From contig NC_092577.1 of assembly GCF_037975245.1 (NCBI RefSeq), positions 15,638,013-15,702,012 on the forward strand: 64,000 bases of DNA. The letters run 5' to 3'. The first letter of the stretch is position 1. Each line of letters opens with the position of its first letter. The translations under genes and the position numbers were made by a program. Shown here in pieces: positions 22,468 through 34,312 of this stretch. The notes beneath the pieces were generated by a model, which was not told the origin of the DNA, did no database searches, and saw only the letters and a program-made list of their open reading frames with translations. The DNA is from Apostichopus japonicus (taxonomy: Eukaryota; Echinodermata; Holothuroidea; Aspidochirotida; Stichopodidae).

Positions 22468-22990
22468 TCATCCCGGAATTCCCCTTGGTCGACTTGGCCT
22501 CCGACTCGACCTAAAAACTCGACCGCAGTCGTTCATTTTTCCAGATTTGTTGCATTTTTGCCCATATGCTGGACAATTTCCGGCTTGGTGCGATCCACCA
22601 CAGAACTTGCAATTTTTAATTTGTTTTTTCGCGACTGCCGATATTTGTTGATTTGAATGTCCCGATTGCGCGATTGCCGACAGTCCTCCCAGTTGCTGCT
22701 TGCTAGCCTCATTAGCGTGACAAATAATTAATGCTTTTGCCAAAGTTAACTCTGCGTCGCGTAAGTCTGGCTCTGAGTTGGTCATCCTCTACTCCTACGA
22801 CAATGCAGTCTTTAATCAAACTATCGGATAGTGCTCCAAACTTACACGATTTTGCCTTATTTCGTAAATCTGTGACGAATTGATCGATGGTTTCTCCAGG
22901 CTTCTGCACTCTCGTATTGAACACATGCCTCTCAAAAGTAAAACTTCTCTGAGGCGTGAAGTGCTTTGTGAATTTATCGAAGAGTACATC
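22468..22990 (-). pseudogene. gag: gypsy gag with CCHC knuckle
   Basis: Contains the gag-type segment GETIDQFVTDLRNKAKSCKF and a zinc knuckle beginning CKFCGGSHQAGNC. Two overlapping frames (22924-22712 and 22785-22468) show at least one frameshift near 22750. Capsid and nucleocapsid functions are expected for the family. Confidence 0.75.
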
Positions 22991-23063
22991 CAGTTTATTA
23001 ACTTCTTCTGCACCGAATTGAAAGGTAATATATATATATATCCAAGGCCTCTTCTCCTATCAC

Positions 23064-25220
23064 ATGAAGGTAGAAAAATTTCCACCAAGCCCTGAAGCTT
23101 CTAAATATAGTCGTCTCATGGTTCTCTTCAAGTTATGTTCTGCATGCAGTGGAACTGTGGAGGCAGTGGTGTGGAACATTATAGGGTCCATGATAAGGGT
23201 CAGGCAGAGGTGTAAAGAATGTACCAACATCACCTTCTGGGACAGCCAGACGTTAGTAGGAAACATTCCCCATGGCAACCTGATGATGAGTGCAGGGATT
23301 CTGTTTGCAGGATCAAATCCTTCAAAGACCCTGCGGGTCTTTACAAATGTATTGTCCTGCCATTACAAAACGGACATTTCATAGGCATCAGAGGAACTGG
23401 CTGCATCCAACAATCAGCAGAGTTTGGCGGGAGTCGCAGGAGGAGATGATTGAGGGGCTGAAGGAGATCGGTATGGCAGTGAACCTTGGTGGAGATGAAA
23501 GGAGTGACAGCCCAGGTGACTCTGCAAAATATGGGTCCTACACTTCGTTGGCCTTGACTGGAACATGGTTCTTCACCAAGAATTAGTACAGGTACTGATA
23601 TTTAAGATATAAACTTAGATTGATTCTACAAATGTACCTTAAACAGCTGTCTTTTGCTCACATTTGATGAAATGAGGCAATCAGAAAGAAATCTTTCATA
23701 TTCCTTGCAATTTTTTCCCTTTTACAGAGCAATGAAGTTTCCAGCAGTAATGCTATGGAACTAGAAGGCCTGAAGCGGGGGTTGCAGTTTTTTGCAGGGC
23801 AAAATCTCCAGGTCAACTCTCTAGTGACAGACAGGCACCGTTCCATTTCAAAATATATGAGGGAAGACCAAAGTGAGATTTACCATCGCTATGATGTTTG
23901 GCACATAGGAAAAGGTGTCTATTTATTCCACTTTTTAAATGGGTATATTACGGGTGTTGCCAAAATTCAATTAAGCTAATACAGCAACAACTCTCTGTCT
24001 TGGTTTAGTGACCAACATACAAAAGTGATTTTTCTACAATGGACAATTTATTACACTCTGCTTTATATTTTGCAGGTACTTGTAAGAAAATTGACAAGCT
24101 GGGGAAAAAGAAAACCTGTGCAGCAGCTGGTGCCTGGGCAAAGAGTGTGAGCAACCACCTCTACTGGGTTGCAGCATCTACACCTGATGGTGATGTGATG
24201 TTGGCCAAGTGGCTGTCTGTTGCCAATCACATCCAAGATGTGCACCAGCATGCTAGTCATCTTTTCCCAAGATGTGTCCATGGCGGGTGTAACTATTATA
24301 ACATGGGTGGATGTCCATCTCTCTTCTTGATAATCTTACGTTGAGAAACTGGAAGGTTATACATATACAATAAATGCAAAATGGTGTCCATGACAAGACT
24401 AAAAATCTATCCCTTTTTTTTAACAGGCACCGAAGTTTGTGAGAAAATAGTAAAGGTGATAACTGCTAAGTGTTTGCAGAAAGACGTAATGCAGTTGTCA
24501 TCTGCATATCAAACTTCAAACGTTGAAAGCTTTCACAGTGTAGTTATACACTTTGCCCCGAAGAATACCCACTACAGCTACCATGGAATGATCAGCAGGT
24601 AAACATTGTACCACTTTTATGAATTCTAGGCATGAAGGTTTAACTCATGTAGACATTTATACCCAGGGAAATACTTCAGCAAAACAATGAGCAGGGGTGT
24701 TTAGACACCTGCAATTTAATCATACTCAATTCTTATGCTTCACATGTTAGTCTTTAATTTTGATTTCAGACTGCAGCTTGCTGCTCTCCATTTTAATGAA
24801 AATTCAAGCAGATCACAAGCCACCACAAATGAGGGAAAAGAAAGGTTTGCCATGAGATTCCCAAAGTTTAAGAAAGGCCAAGCCACCGTTTCCAAGGTCC
24901 TTACCGATGCAACTTATGGTAAATATTTTTTCTTGCAACTACAGCCTATTGCAGTGAAATGCAACTTTCATAAGTTATGTAAAGGCAAATTTTTCCATTA
25001 AGTCACAGTGTTACTTTTTTGCCTTGAATAAATATTCTTTTTTATTGGGGTTGCAGGTTATGTAGAGAAACTGACATCAACTCTACTTCAGTTGTGTAAG
25101 GCTGGAACAGGCACTATAGAAGACCTTGAGGAAGCTTCTGCCCCACCACCACTGGCAAGCTCTTATGTCCATCCAGACAAAGAGGAGGCTGTCCAGCAAC
25201 ACAAGAGCAGATATAACTAG
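23064..25220 (+). pseudogene. Six-exon DDE transposase-like gene, two frameshifts in exon 1
   Basis: Exons: 23064-23591, 23728-23914, 24076-24288, 24427-24598, 24770-24918, 25057-25220 (stop TAG); all splice phases agree. Exon 1 holds paired CxxC motifs, then a GDERSDSPGDSAKYGSYT-type block (candidate first catalytic Asp), but shifts frame near 23345 and near 23560. Exon 2 has VTDRH and YDVWHIGKG, and exon 4 has TSNVESFHS (candidate second Asp and Glu of an RNase H-like DDE core), followed by LQLAALHFNENSSRSQ. From memory this is a widespread transposase-like family often linked with THAP domains and possibly Kolobok. The N-terminal DNA-binding part is absent. Outside exon 1 the gene is clean. 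It is convergent with the ballast gene at 26159-28532. Confidence 0.7.
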
Positions 25221-26158
25221 TTACAGCTCTACTGATCTAGCCATCTATCCGTCCGTCCATCTGCCATCAATTTTATTTTTATGTTACTATACCACCATAC
25301 TTGAACAGATTCACTTGAACATTATATATATTTTCAAAAAATAAGAAAGACTTATTGTATTGTATCATCATGAAAGTTGGTGAGCACTATGATTGACCAA
25401 TGGTACAAAGGGTGGGGGGGGGGATGTGGGTTATATGAAAGGTTAAATAGTGATCACTTTCACCCATTTTTTGTAAATGCTCAAATGCTGCTTCTACAAA
25501 TTATATTTAAGTTAATCAGTACTATCGCTTGCCAATGGTACATACTGTATGGGACCCACGTGAAGTTTGTTACACATTTTTTTCAATGAAGTGAAATTTA
25601 TTATGTGGGCTAAATGTTTTCATCTAGCCTGAACATTGCAGGGATAATGTATGGGCCACCCTCCTTGTTCATTAGGGGACATATCCTCTTCCCCATTCTC
25701 CTCACCATGACCCCTCATTTAAGTCTGTTTTTATGTCAAATAAATATTTGAAGTATTTTTTAATCTTATACTTGTTATGTTATGTAAGTCTTTCCTTAGC
25801 TCTAATCTTTCCTTGTTTTAAGTTACAGCTACTTCTTGAGAACTTCAACTTCTTGAAATATTTGAAAGTCGAGGCTTCACACAAGCACATGCATATTCAC
25901 ACACTGCCACATTAAGCACTCATTTATTTCTCATTATTTTGTGAAATTAAAAATAGTTATAAATATTTGTAAACAATCACAACTTCCAAGTTCATACTTT
26001 CTTCTGTCACTGTTTTTTGTTTTGTTTTTTGCTTTCTTTAATGTTACAAAACTATACAAAATCAGCACTTTAAAGTAGATGACCAATGAAGATTTTCAGT
26101 AATAAAAGAGACACACCTTCTCTTGATTTACCGTTATGTTTATTTAGTACATGTAAAT
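25221..26158. other. Spacer between convergent genes
   Basis: AT-rich, with a G-rich patch at about 25409-25429. The aataaa words near 25739 and 26101 could serve as polyadenylation signals. No coding resemblance. Confidence 0.5.
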
Positions 26159-28532
26159 TTACAGTGGAGGCAATCTAAAACCTTCATAGTTCTCTGATGG
26201 AAAAGTGTCTCTAATTTTTACTACTGCACATGCTGGGAGCATCACCCTGACATCTTTTCCCCAAAACTGCCAACAAAACCTCACTAGTTGTCGATACGCC
26301 ACATGTCGATACTTCCTACAGGTACAAAAGAAAGGAAAAGAAGAGAGAGAAAAAGCTTGTTCAGTACCAATACTTCCAAGCTGTGTATTGAAAACATACA
26401 TTAGTTCTGTTTGGATTGTTATCTAATGCTAGTTACAAGTCCATGAGTTGTACCTCTCTTCAATGATCAATAATGACAAGTGCTGCCCATTCCATTTTAT
26501 TTATTGTACATTTCAGCATAAAACTGCTGCCGTGTAGTTAAAGGCTTCTAAAATTATAATAACATTAAATTTCTATGGCAGTTCGTGTAAGCAATGCAAG
26601 TTTTTCATAAATCTTACTCGTGTAAACTTCTCTCTCTTGCATTTCCTCCATACTGTTGGCGGTAAGCAAAATATGCTGTCCTCAATCCCCACCTGTCAAG
26701 ACAGACAGCATGAAATCCAGGATGTGTTGTGATGCATCCTGCACCTTCTTCTTCCATAACAACTTTCACCTGATCAATTTCATTGCAGCATCTGCATTCC
26801 CTCGCAGTTGTCATTATGGCACAATGACCACAGGTACACCTTTATGTGAAAGAAGATTGAAGTAGTAGTAGTAAACCACAAGAAAGACCACTGTATATAG
26901 AGTAATAAATTAGTGATATAATATAGAGTAATAATGTGAAAGAAGATTGAAGTAGTAGTAGTAAACCACAAGAAAGACCACTGTATATAGAATAATAAAT
27001 TAGTGATATAATATAGAGTAATAATGTGAAAGAAGATTGAAGTAGTAGTAGTAAACCACAAGAAAGACCACTGTATATAGAGTAATAAATTAGTGAACGA
27101 CAATGCTGAGGCAGTTAGAAACTTCAACAGGGCCCTAGCTGTCTATCCTGTGTTTCATGAACCACTGCAACAACGCCCAAGTGCAACCCACCAAATTTCA
27201 GAATGTAAGAGATCTTTGATTAAAAAAAAATTCGCCTGTAACTGACAGAATGCACTGTTCAATATTACTGAAAGTTTTTACTGCCCAAATCATCCTTCTT
27301 TATTTCTATAAGACACTACCCCAAGATTAGATAAACAGGAAGAACAGACCCTATGTATTCACTTGGTCAGCTAATTGAAGCCACACTCTGATGACCAGGA
27401 GAAAATAAAAGAGTGTTCTGATTAGTGATTATGTGTTAGTACCATGTTCGGTTGGAACCATGAATTAATCCTACAAAATCTACGTTAATGGAATAAGCAG
27501 GCTCATATTGGCTTGATCATAAACAAATACTCATTCCGATATCATTCCAACAACTTGTGCCTTTCAAGACATGCATTAAAAATATGAAAATAACTTGTTG
27601 AGATGATCTGATGAATAACAAAATAATGTCCTTTCAAAATAAGGCACAGACTTTTTCTTAGAGCAACAGTTATTGTACTGCACTGTAGTACTGTGATGGA
27701 TTCAAGCCTAGGTTCTGTTCACCCTCAATGTTGCATACAGATACAGTTTGATTATCATGAGTAAATTTGATGGGCAAACAAACAGGGAAAACAATAATTT
27801 CCTTCATTTATCTATTTACCAATTAACCACAGAGTGAACAGACCTTTAAGTGACTGAATCACAGTACCCTAAGCCACTGATGTAGGCCTTGGTCATGGAA
27901 TATAATTCATATTGTCACTGACCTAAGCCAGCTAAACTAACGTTAGGCATAACTATGTTAGGCCTTGGCAGCCACAGGCTTGCCTAATTCCTGCTTGATC
28001 ACTTACACGATTGAGTGAACAACCTTCGATTGAGTCCAAATTAGCCTAGGCTACATGCCTACGAAAACTTTGTAAATCGCTTTCTACAACAAGTATGTAC
28101 AACTACAACGTACACTGGCCTAAATGATATGATGAAGCATTCGGGCGGCGTTCGATTACTAAGTATAATCTTATCAGAAGGCAAACAATGATATTGACAC
28201 TGTGATAAAGGACACTTAATTTCCCAGATATTTACTGGTGAATGGGGGGAATGTTCGACTAACTCACGTATCCTTCATTATTTGAGTACGTACCAGTCCA
28301 AATTCCTTTGGCGATTACCTTCATCGCCTTGTACATCTCCTCCTCCAGCACGGCCCTCGCCATCGTTCTCGTCACCGGAATCATCCGTTTCTGGTTCGTA
28401 CATGTAAGGCTGGATATCTCCGCCGCCAGGTAAATATTGTTGATCGGCGATATTCTCACCATCATTCTCGCTACTTTCGTCAGTATCTGAGCTCTCTACT
28501 TCGATACTGAGAGGAAAATATGGCACTGTCAT
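26159..28532 (-). CDS. P2X7 C-terminal ballast-domain protein (intact, three exons)
   Basis: Exons on the minus strand: 28532-28294, 26839-26618 and 26315-26159, total 618 nt (205 codons plus stop), phases agreeing. The N-terminus is acidic (SSDTDESSENDGEN; IQPYMYEPETDD). It is followed by cysteine pairs (DWCTCGHC; ARECRCCNEID), a GCITTHPGF block, and a C-terminus with YRHVAYRQL, VMLPACAVVKIRDTFPSE and YEGFRLPP. These match the zinc- and nucleotide-binding cytoplasmic ballast of vertebrate P2X7 receptors. It has no transmembrane segments, so it is not a channel; stand-alone ballast proteins are known in invertebrates. Function unknown. The 1.45-kb first intron contains a 90-bp tandem repeat. 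Convergent with the transposase-like gene. Confidence 0.8.
26841..27096. repeat. 90-bp tandem repeat, about 2.8 copies, at the intron side of a splice acceptor
   Basis: The word TGTGAAAGAAGATTGAAG recurs at 26845, 26935 and 27025 (period exactly 90), with near-identical copies. The array starts within 2-5 bp of the exon 2 acceptor of the ballast gene. On the minus strand each unit carries the same pyrimidine tract that precedes the real acceptor. The third copy breaks off at about 27096. Confidence 0.9.
27097..28293. other. Remainder of ballast-gene intron 1
   Basis: No gene recognised. A plus-strand open stretch at 27097-27204 (NDNAEAVRNFNRALAVYP...) begins exactly where the tandem repeat ends and stops at a tgtaag. 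It could be a stray exon of an unidentified gene. The rest is AT-rich with taggcct words. Confidence 0.4.
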
Positions 28533-29168
28533 GTTTGTTTTCGGTACAGATATCTGGTAATAGCGTGAATTCGTCCAGTAAAATATACTGCGCAGAAGTG
28601 ACAACTTCATCGACGTTCTGCGCTGCAATACCGTACGTCATCAAAAATGAATACGAAATTAGCTGACATTCGATGGCCTGATATGAGCGGTTATATTTCA
28701 CCAATTTTGAATCTGAAGGATTTTTCTGTCGAAAACCATCGAAGTCGATTTGGGATAATTGTTATACGTTATAAAGAGTTCAGTAGAGTTTCGTTTTCCG
28801 TGTCACATGTCCTTTAATGTTCGATCATTGCCTAGGAACGCTATCTTTAATTTCAAGTGACATATTCACGGGGGGGGGGGGTTCTCCTAGCAACAAAACG
28901 AACTTTTCCCAAAATGTGGGATGGATCTTGAAAGTAAATTGGTTTCATTAATGAGGGCTAAGAGGGTATACTTCATGTAGGCCGATATAATATCCCTTTA
29001 GCGTCAGATTCGTGCACCGCCTACCGATCCTGAAAAGGAAAAGTGCTTTAAGAGTGATATTGGTCACAACGTAATGTTTGTTTCTTTGTTAAATGCAGAT
29101 GTAAGGTTCCAACAGAAAAATATAGTATGAGTAGCTGAGGGAATCTCTGGAGGACGTATCTGTGCCTG
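28533..29168. other. Non-coding spacer
   Basis: Upstream of the ballast start codon on its strand. A poly-G run at about 28871-28881 is the only structure noticed. The promoter of the ballast gene may lie here, but no clear TATA box was seen. Confidence 0.4.
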
Positions 29169-31708
29169 TTGAAGCCACCAAGACCACCCTTTCAAGAGAC
29201 TGTTGGCTCGCAAAAGACGACTGGACCCAATGTTCAGAGATCTCCAAGGGCCACAACAACTGCACCAACAGCCTCAGATATTGATATCGAAAACCAGACT
29301 CCCCCAAGTGGTGATACCCTGGATATAGACATTGACAGAATGACACAAAGTGTCCATATACCAATCATCCAGGTAGATGTTAATTCCGAGAGGACAGTGG
29401 TAATGTGCCAACAGTGGATCTGGATGTTCATCTTGACAGGTTGGAAGAAAGTGTCTCAATGCCGACCACTGCCGTAGATGTAGAACATCAAGGGGTCTTT
29501 CAGAATGCTCAAGGGGAAAGAGAAATATATGGTGAATGCACGGAGAAGGCAGGTCTCGCATCTGATAGAATATTGTTGGTCCAAATGCTGATGACAGGTT
29601 AGTGTTTACACAGCAAGGGACTGATATTGACACCATCCATGACACCACCGACTTGACAGAAGCAAAAAGACTCTATGATGAGGTGATGTCTTTTGCATTG
29701 TCAGCAGAGGAAGCGTGTAAAGCAGATGTGTTGAAGAGAATCAGATGCAAACTTGAAGATCTCAGGCAAACAATGACGTCCAGGACAGCCCTACTTTGGT
29801 TCCAATACATGATATGCTAAACTTCCTTCAACGGTTTCTCAAGGCTGAACGAACTGGAAATTGAGGATTACATCTCCAAACAGTTGACGACATGTTGCCA
29901 TACTTTGCAGCCTCTGGACATGGTCTTTATGCCAAATGTGCATATGTGTACTTGCAAACAATGCTCAATCTACCAGAAACCCATCCAGATGTGTACCGAA
30001 AATTTCAGGAAGGCTATCATGTGGTGAGGAGGAGTGACATGTTTTGGGCAGGTTTATCATGAGATTTAATTATTGAACAAGTACTGATGAGAAGTGTTAA
30101 GACTGATGGTGGGCTCACAAGAGAAAAAGGAATGACTGAAAATCGAACCCACACCAGGCAAGCACTAATGAAGCCATGCAAAAGTTGAGTGGTGTGTCGT
30201 ATGAAACTAGTGACCAGCACAAGGATACTTCAGCAGCTAGACAAGCCAGAGATGTGAGTGACACACTTCAGCTCATCACCTACCTGACAGAGAGGAGTCC
30301 TTTTGCTGAGAAAGAGTCACTGTTTAACATAGTGCCACTCCGCTAACCCTGGACCAGGACCAGCACATGACAGCACATGGCATGACAGCACAGGAAGGAG
30401 TCAACGTTGAGAGATCAAGAGAAGTTGGAGAAAAGATTCTCTCCTCAATGGTAGGCAAATCTGTAGAAGCTTTCAAAATCCGAAAAGCTGACCAAGCAGT
30501 CACACTAGCATCACGGTCAGCTGTAAAGGTCTCAGGTAAATCTGTTACGGTTGATCCCCAGCTGTTATTTCAGCGACTTACTACTGTTCGAGACCGCTAC
30601 CAAGATGTGCCAGCGCTGTTCCAGTATGAACTCTGTAATTATCCCCCTGCATTGTTTGAATCATCTTGTCTCCCTCTGCAGCCAAAGGAGGCAGTCCTTG
30701 CTGATACCCTTTGGAGAGCTATGCCAAACGAGCAACGCAAACCCAGTGGAGATTGCCAGTATGTTCTAGATGACGGCGCATTGCTCCATAGAATGCCATG
30801 GCCCCGGGGATCTAATTTTGATGTTAGCTATGTGACACAGAAATATGGTCCTGCTGCCACCCACCTGAGGACAACAGCAGATTGTGCAGGCGTTACAGTG
30901 CACTTCACAGGTGGAATGGTTCTCCAATCCAAGAAGGAGGAATTTCAACAAAGTAAATAAACAGCGCTTCATATGCTTTGTAAATGACAAACTAGAAAGA
31001 GCAGGCTGCAGCGTAGACCATGCGAAGGATGATGCTGATGTCCTTATTGTCCAGACATGGTGCATAAAGAAAGCAAAGGAGTCACTAGGCCCTCACATAT
31101 GTGATAATATTCTCTTCATTCACGCCTTCCTCGGCTGCGATGTGACGTCTCGTCCATTTGGATTGGGGAAAGGCTTGGCCGTTAAGGAGATAAAGACAGT
31201 GAAATTTCGCAAACAAGCCGAGGTATTCAACTGTACGGAGGTAGCAAAAGATGATCTGGTGGAAGCAGGGGAAAAGGCGCTTGTGTCCCTCTATGGTGGT
31301 GGTGATGAAGAACGACTAGACGCTCTTCGCTACAGAAAGTTTTGCGAGAAAATCTCCAAGGGCACATCTCATGTGCAACCACAAACATTGCCTCCAACTT
31401 CTGCAGCTGCCGTTTATCACAGCCTTCGGGTGTATTTCCAGATAATGCAGTGGAAAGGGACAAACAGAAATATGAAGCCAGAGGAATGGGGTTGGCATGT
31501 CGTAGATGGTAAATATCTACCTCAGCAGACTGATAAAGCTCCAGCACCATCTGCACTACTGAATTTCATCTGTTGTGGCTGCAAGACTCAGTGCAACACG
31601 AATAGGTGTACATGTCGTCACCATGGTCTCTTCTGCAGTGATGTTTGCACCGAATGCAGAGGAATAAGCTGCAGGAATTCCGAGCCACCAGACTTCAGTG
31701 ACAATTGA
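29169..31708 (+). pseudogene. PIN/CXC multidomain family, middle and C-terminal part
   Basis: Starts with an acidic spacer (frames 29169-29477, 29405-29602, 29602-29820), then the block encoding LQRFLKAERTGNW and YVYLQTMLNLPETHPDVY (29815-30060). Next come 30367-30960 (VDPQLLFQRLTTVRDR; MPWPRGSNFD) and 30884-31708. The last frame has HAKDDADVLIVQ, FIHAFLGCDVTS and GLGKG, resembling the acidic motifs and helix-turn region of XPG/FEN1-type PIN nucleases, and ends in a CXC cysteine cluster (CGCKTQCNTNRCTCRHHG ... CTECRG). Stops and frameshifts occur at about 29400, 30060 and 30955. The block between DADVLIVQ and the IKKAKE segment is missing, removing the expected D-x-D motif. Dead copy. Confidence 0.65.
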
Positions 31709-32879
31709 TTGGCGCTATCTGAGCTAGAGATGTAATGAACGAAAGACCTACGGTAATACCAAAGGACAATCTAAAATCCACTGCGTAGTACCGGGGGCCA
31801 GGGCTTGAAGCAGATGATTATACTCAATTTCAAGTGATCTCCTCATACCATGATGCCCCTCTAGACTCTATTGGTGTCATGTCTTGCTGAAGTAAAGTGA
31901 TTTTCTCGAACTATGATTATTTGACAGATCACATTAAAAGGACATTCAGTGATATCTGACACACTGTCCACTTTTCGTATTCCACTTTGCATATTTCAAG
32001 GGATCTCTCATACTCACACATGAATAATATTTCCAAAACAGTCTGTTTATGACAAGAGAGATCTGTCATTGTTGCTGGAATGAATTGTTCGGACTAAAAA
32101 CTAAATACACAGTAACTTACAGAGCCATTGCAATACACCATACGAACTTCGAAACACGAAATTTGAATTTTGGAAATAGCTATATCCTGTGTATATGGAT
32201 GTTTCATATCATAAATAGGATAATAGAATCACTGAATATCCCTTTAATACCAATAACTGTACATTCTGAGCATGCTAGATATATCTTGTACCTACAAGGA
32301 CACACGATACTCTTTTACTGGAAAGTGAATTTTAGAATATTTGTATAAAAAGCAGCAAATAATATGGTCAATATAGGTATTCGGCGGACATTTTGAAAAT
32401 ATGCTAATCACTATGCAAATGAACCACTCATATAATCAAATTGTAACCTTTTGCAAATGAAATCCTATGGACAATATGTCAAAATATTGAATTTTGGCGG
32501 CCATCTTGGATTTATGCAAATTAGACATCTTTTCCCTATTTGGATATTTTGGGACTTTTAGTATGGTGTTCTGGGGACCTGAAAGAAATGCATTATGGTG
32601 GAAAAAATTCTGTTGCAATTTGTTTTAAGTGAAACGTTAAAATGACTGGACTATTGTTGAAGTCGGGTCCGGTAATGAACTCAGTTATTGCTACATCATG
32701 CTCAGTTGAGAACTTCTGGCGAAATGATACTACAACCAGAAAAATGCATAGTGGTTTCGATGACACCTGTTTTCTGCTTGAATCTGACGTAATGTATAGT
32801 GATGGTGTACAGCATACTAGATATTACTAATACAGTGAAAAGCACTGCGATGTGACAAACAATAATTCACAATGACACA
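31709..32879. other. Non-coding stretch
   Basis: No coding resemblance, including the 99-codon frame at 32049-32348. AT-rich, simple background. Confidence 0.5.
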
Positions 32880-34312
32880 GGTTGTCCCGAAATGGCCATT
32901 GACCTCAACAACAAGCTTCTTGTTATTAATGTGATAGATACATCAACATACTAAATATGACACCAGTCCTTGTTGAAATATTGTGTAACACATGGTTTCA
33001 CAATGTGACCCCTGGTGAACTCAAATGACCATTGACCTCCGCCCACAAATTAAGGCTTCTTGTACTAAATGTGGTACAATTACATACCAAATATGCGATC
33101 TGTCCAAGCTTCCCTTACGATATTATGTTAAGGAAGATGTGTTAGTGTGGAGAGACAGGTAGGTAAGAGGGGAGTGCAGTAGATGTTTGGCATTTGATGA
33201 CTTCAAATGACCTTTGAGCTCCACCAAAAGCAATAATAGGCTCCTGAAATGTAATATGGTACGTCTTCAAACCAATATGAGATCTGTCCTTTCTTGCAAT
33301 ATCAAGTTTACAAGGTTGTCACAATTTGACTTGTCCCCAAATGACCTTTGACCTACACGAAAAACTTGTGGCTTCGTGTACTCGATGTGTTTACGTATAC
33401 ACACTAAATATGAGTTGGTCCGAGCTTCCCTTCTTGAACCTTTTTACAAAGTTTTCACAATTTGCCCCCTAGTGATCCTAGATTACCCTTGACCTCCACA
33501 GAAAACATTAGGCTTCCTGTACTCAATGTGAGAGGTCTGCCCAAGTTTCCATTCTTTAGCAGATGAGGGTTGTCCAACCCACGGGCCACAGTCCGGCCCG
33601 CCGCAGGGTTGCGTCCGGCCCGCCAGAGATGCTCTACGGTGCGAAATTTTAGTGAGCAGATTTATTGATAACAATTTGAAGCTATACAATCAATCATTCT
33701 GAACCTTGTGGGTTCACAAAACTGCATACACGTCAGTTTGTGTGACACTCTCTAAGCGGAGGGGGGGGGGGCGGCTGGACTTCATTCAACTGTTTTATCA
33801 GAAAATCGAGCGTAGGGCTCATGCGGCCCCCTCCATCATATCATTCCATATGGCCCTCCTCTGCAAAAGGTTGGACAACCCTGCAAGTTTAGCTATTGTG
33901 TTTGCAAGGTTTGGCAATTTGACCCTAAATGACCTTTGACCTCCACAAAAAACAATAGGCTTCTTGTACTCAATGTGGTACTTGAAGACATTAAATATTA
34001 GGTCTGCGCAAGCTTCATTTCTTGAGATATCGTGTTTACAAGGTTTTCACATTTTGACCCGTAGTGACCCTAAATGGGCTTTTGACCTCCACAAAGAACA
34101 ATAGGCTTCCTGAACTGAATGTGGTACTTCTACAGATTAAATATGAGGTCTGCACAAGCTTGCTTTCTTTAGATATCGTGTTTACAAGGTTTTCACAATT
34201 TGACCTCCACAAAAACAATAGGCTTCCTGTACTTAATGTGGTTCATCTACACACCAAACATGAAGTTGTTCCAACATTCCCTTCTTCAGATATCGTCTTT
34301 ACAAGCTGGGCG
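32880..34312 (+). repeat. Decayed tandem array, about eight units of ~145 bp
   Basis: Each unit carries a TGACCTTTGACCTCCAC block, an AATAGGCTTCCTGTACT block, an ACTAAATATGAGGTCTG block and an ATCGTGTTTACAAGG block in the same order. Units begin near 32890, 33020, 33205, 33340, 33480, 33925, 34070 and 34198. The fifth unit is split by a MITE. The array ends in a short CA-rich microsatellite (about 34318-34333). Similar arrays are dispersed in fish and marine invertebrate genomes as far as I recall. Not protein coding. Confidence 0.85.
33561..33885. mobile_element. hAT-like MITE (325 bp) nested in the tandem array
   Basis: Left end GAGGGTTGTCCAACCC (33565-33580) is the inverted complement of the right end GGTTGGACAACCCTG (33869-33883), and the interior has the GGCCCGCC words typical of hAT-derived non-autonomous elements. 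Flanking 8-mers TCTTTAGC (33553-33560) and AGTTTAGC (33886-33893) agree at six of eight positions, consistent with an aged 8-bp hAT target duplication. No transposase is encoded. Confidence 0.75.

Larger units (their letters stand above)
19495..23062 (-). mobile_element. Ty3/gypsy retrotransposon, decayed internal region without recognisable LTRs
   Basis: Minus-strand order is gag (22990 to 22468), protease (about 22445 to 22270), reverse transcriptase (22121 to 21346), RNase H (21087 to 20890), integrase (20868 to 19897) and a pol C-terminal tail (to about 19560). This is the canonical gypsy order. The family resembles K02A2.6-like elements common in invertebrates. Frameshifts occur throughout. 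LTRs were not found on either side: the left edge meets a LINE copy and the right edge an AT microsatellite (about 23028-23042) before the next gene. It is unrelated, as far as can be seen, to the solo LTR at 11784. Confidence 0.85.

Noticed and set aside
11784-23062. Solo LTR belonging to the gypsy relic at 19.5-23.0 kb
   Set aside because: No LTR-like sequence was found at either edge of the relic to compare, so the link is unsupported.
26845-27096. Possible CRISPR-like array
   Set aside because: Contiguous 90-bp units with no spacers, in a eukaryotic intron.
26780-27127. 115-codon frame with repeated WSFLWFTTTT segments
   Set aside because: Created by the 90-bp tandem repeat (a multiple of three), not a protein family.
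26159-28532. P2X7 ion channel gene
   Set aside because: Only the cytoplasmic ballast domain is present; no transmembrane helices or ectodomain.
28869-28882. Poly-G runs (also near 9718, 25411, 45740, 56364 and 56938) as G-quadruplex elements
   Set aside because: Single homopolymer runs without the four-tract pattern; several are simply the G-rich spacer of family B.
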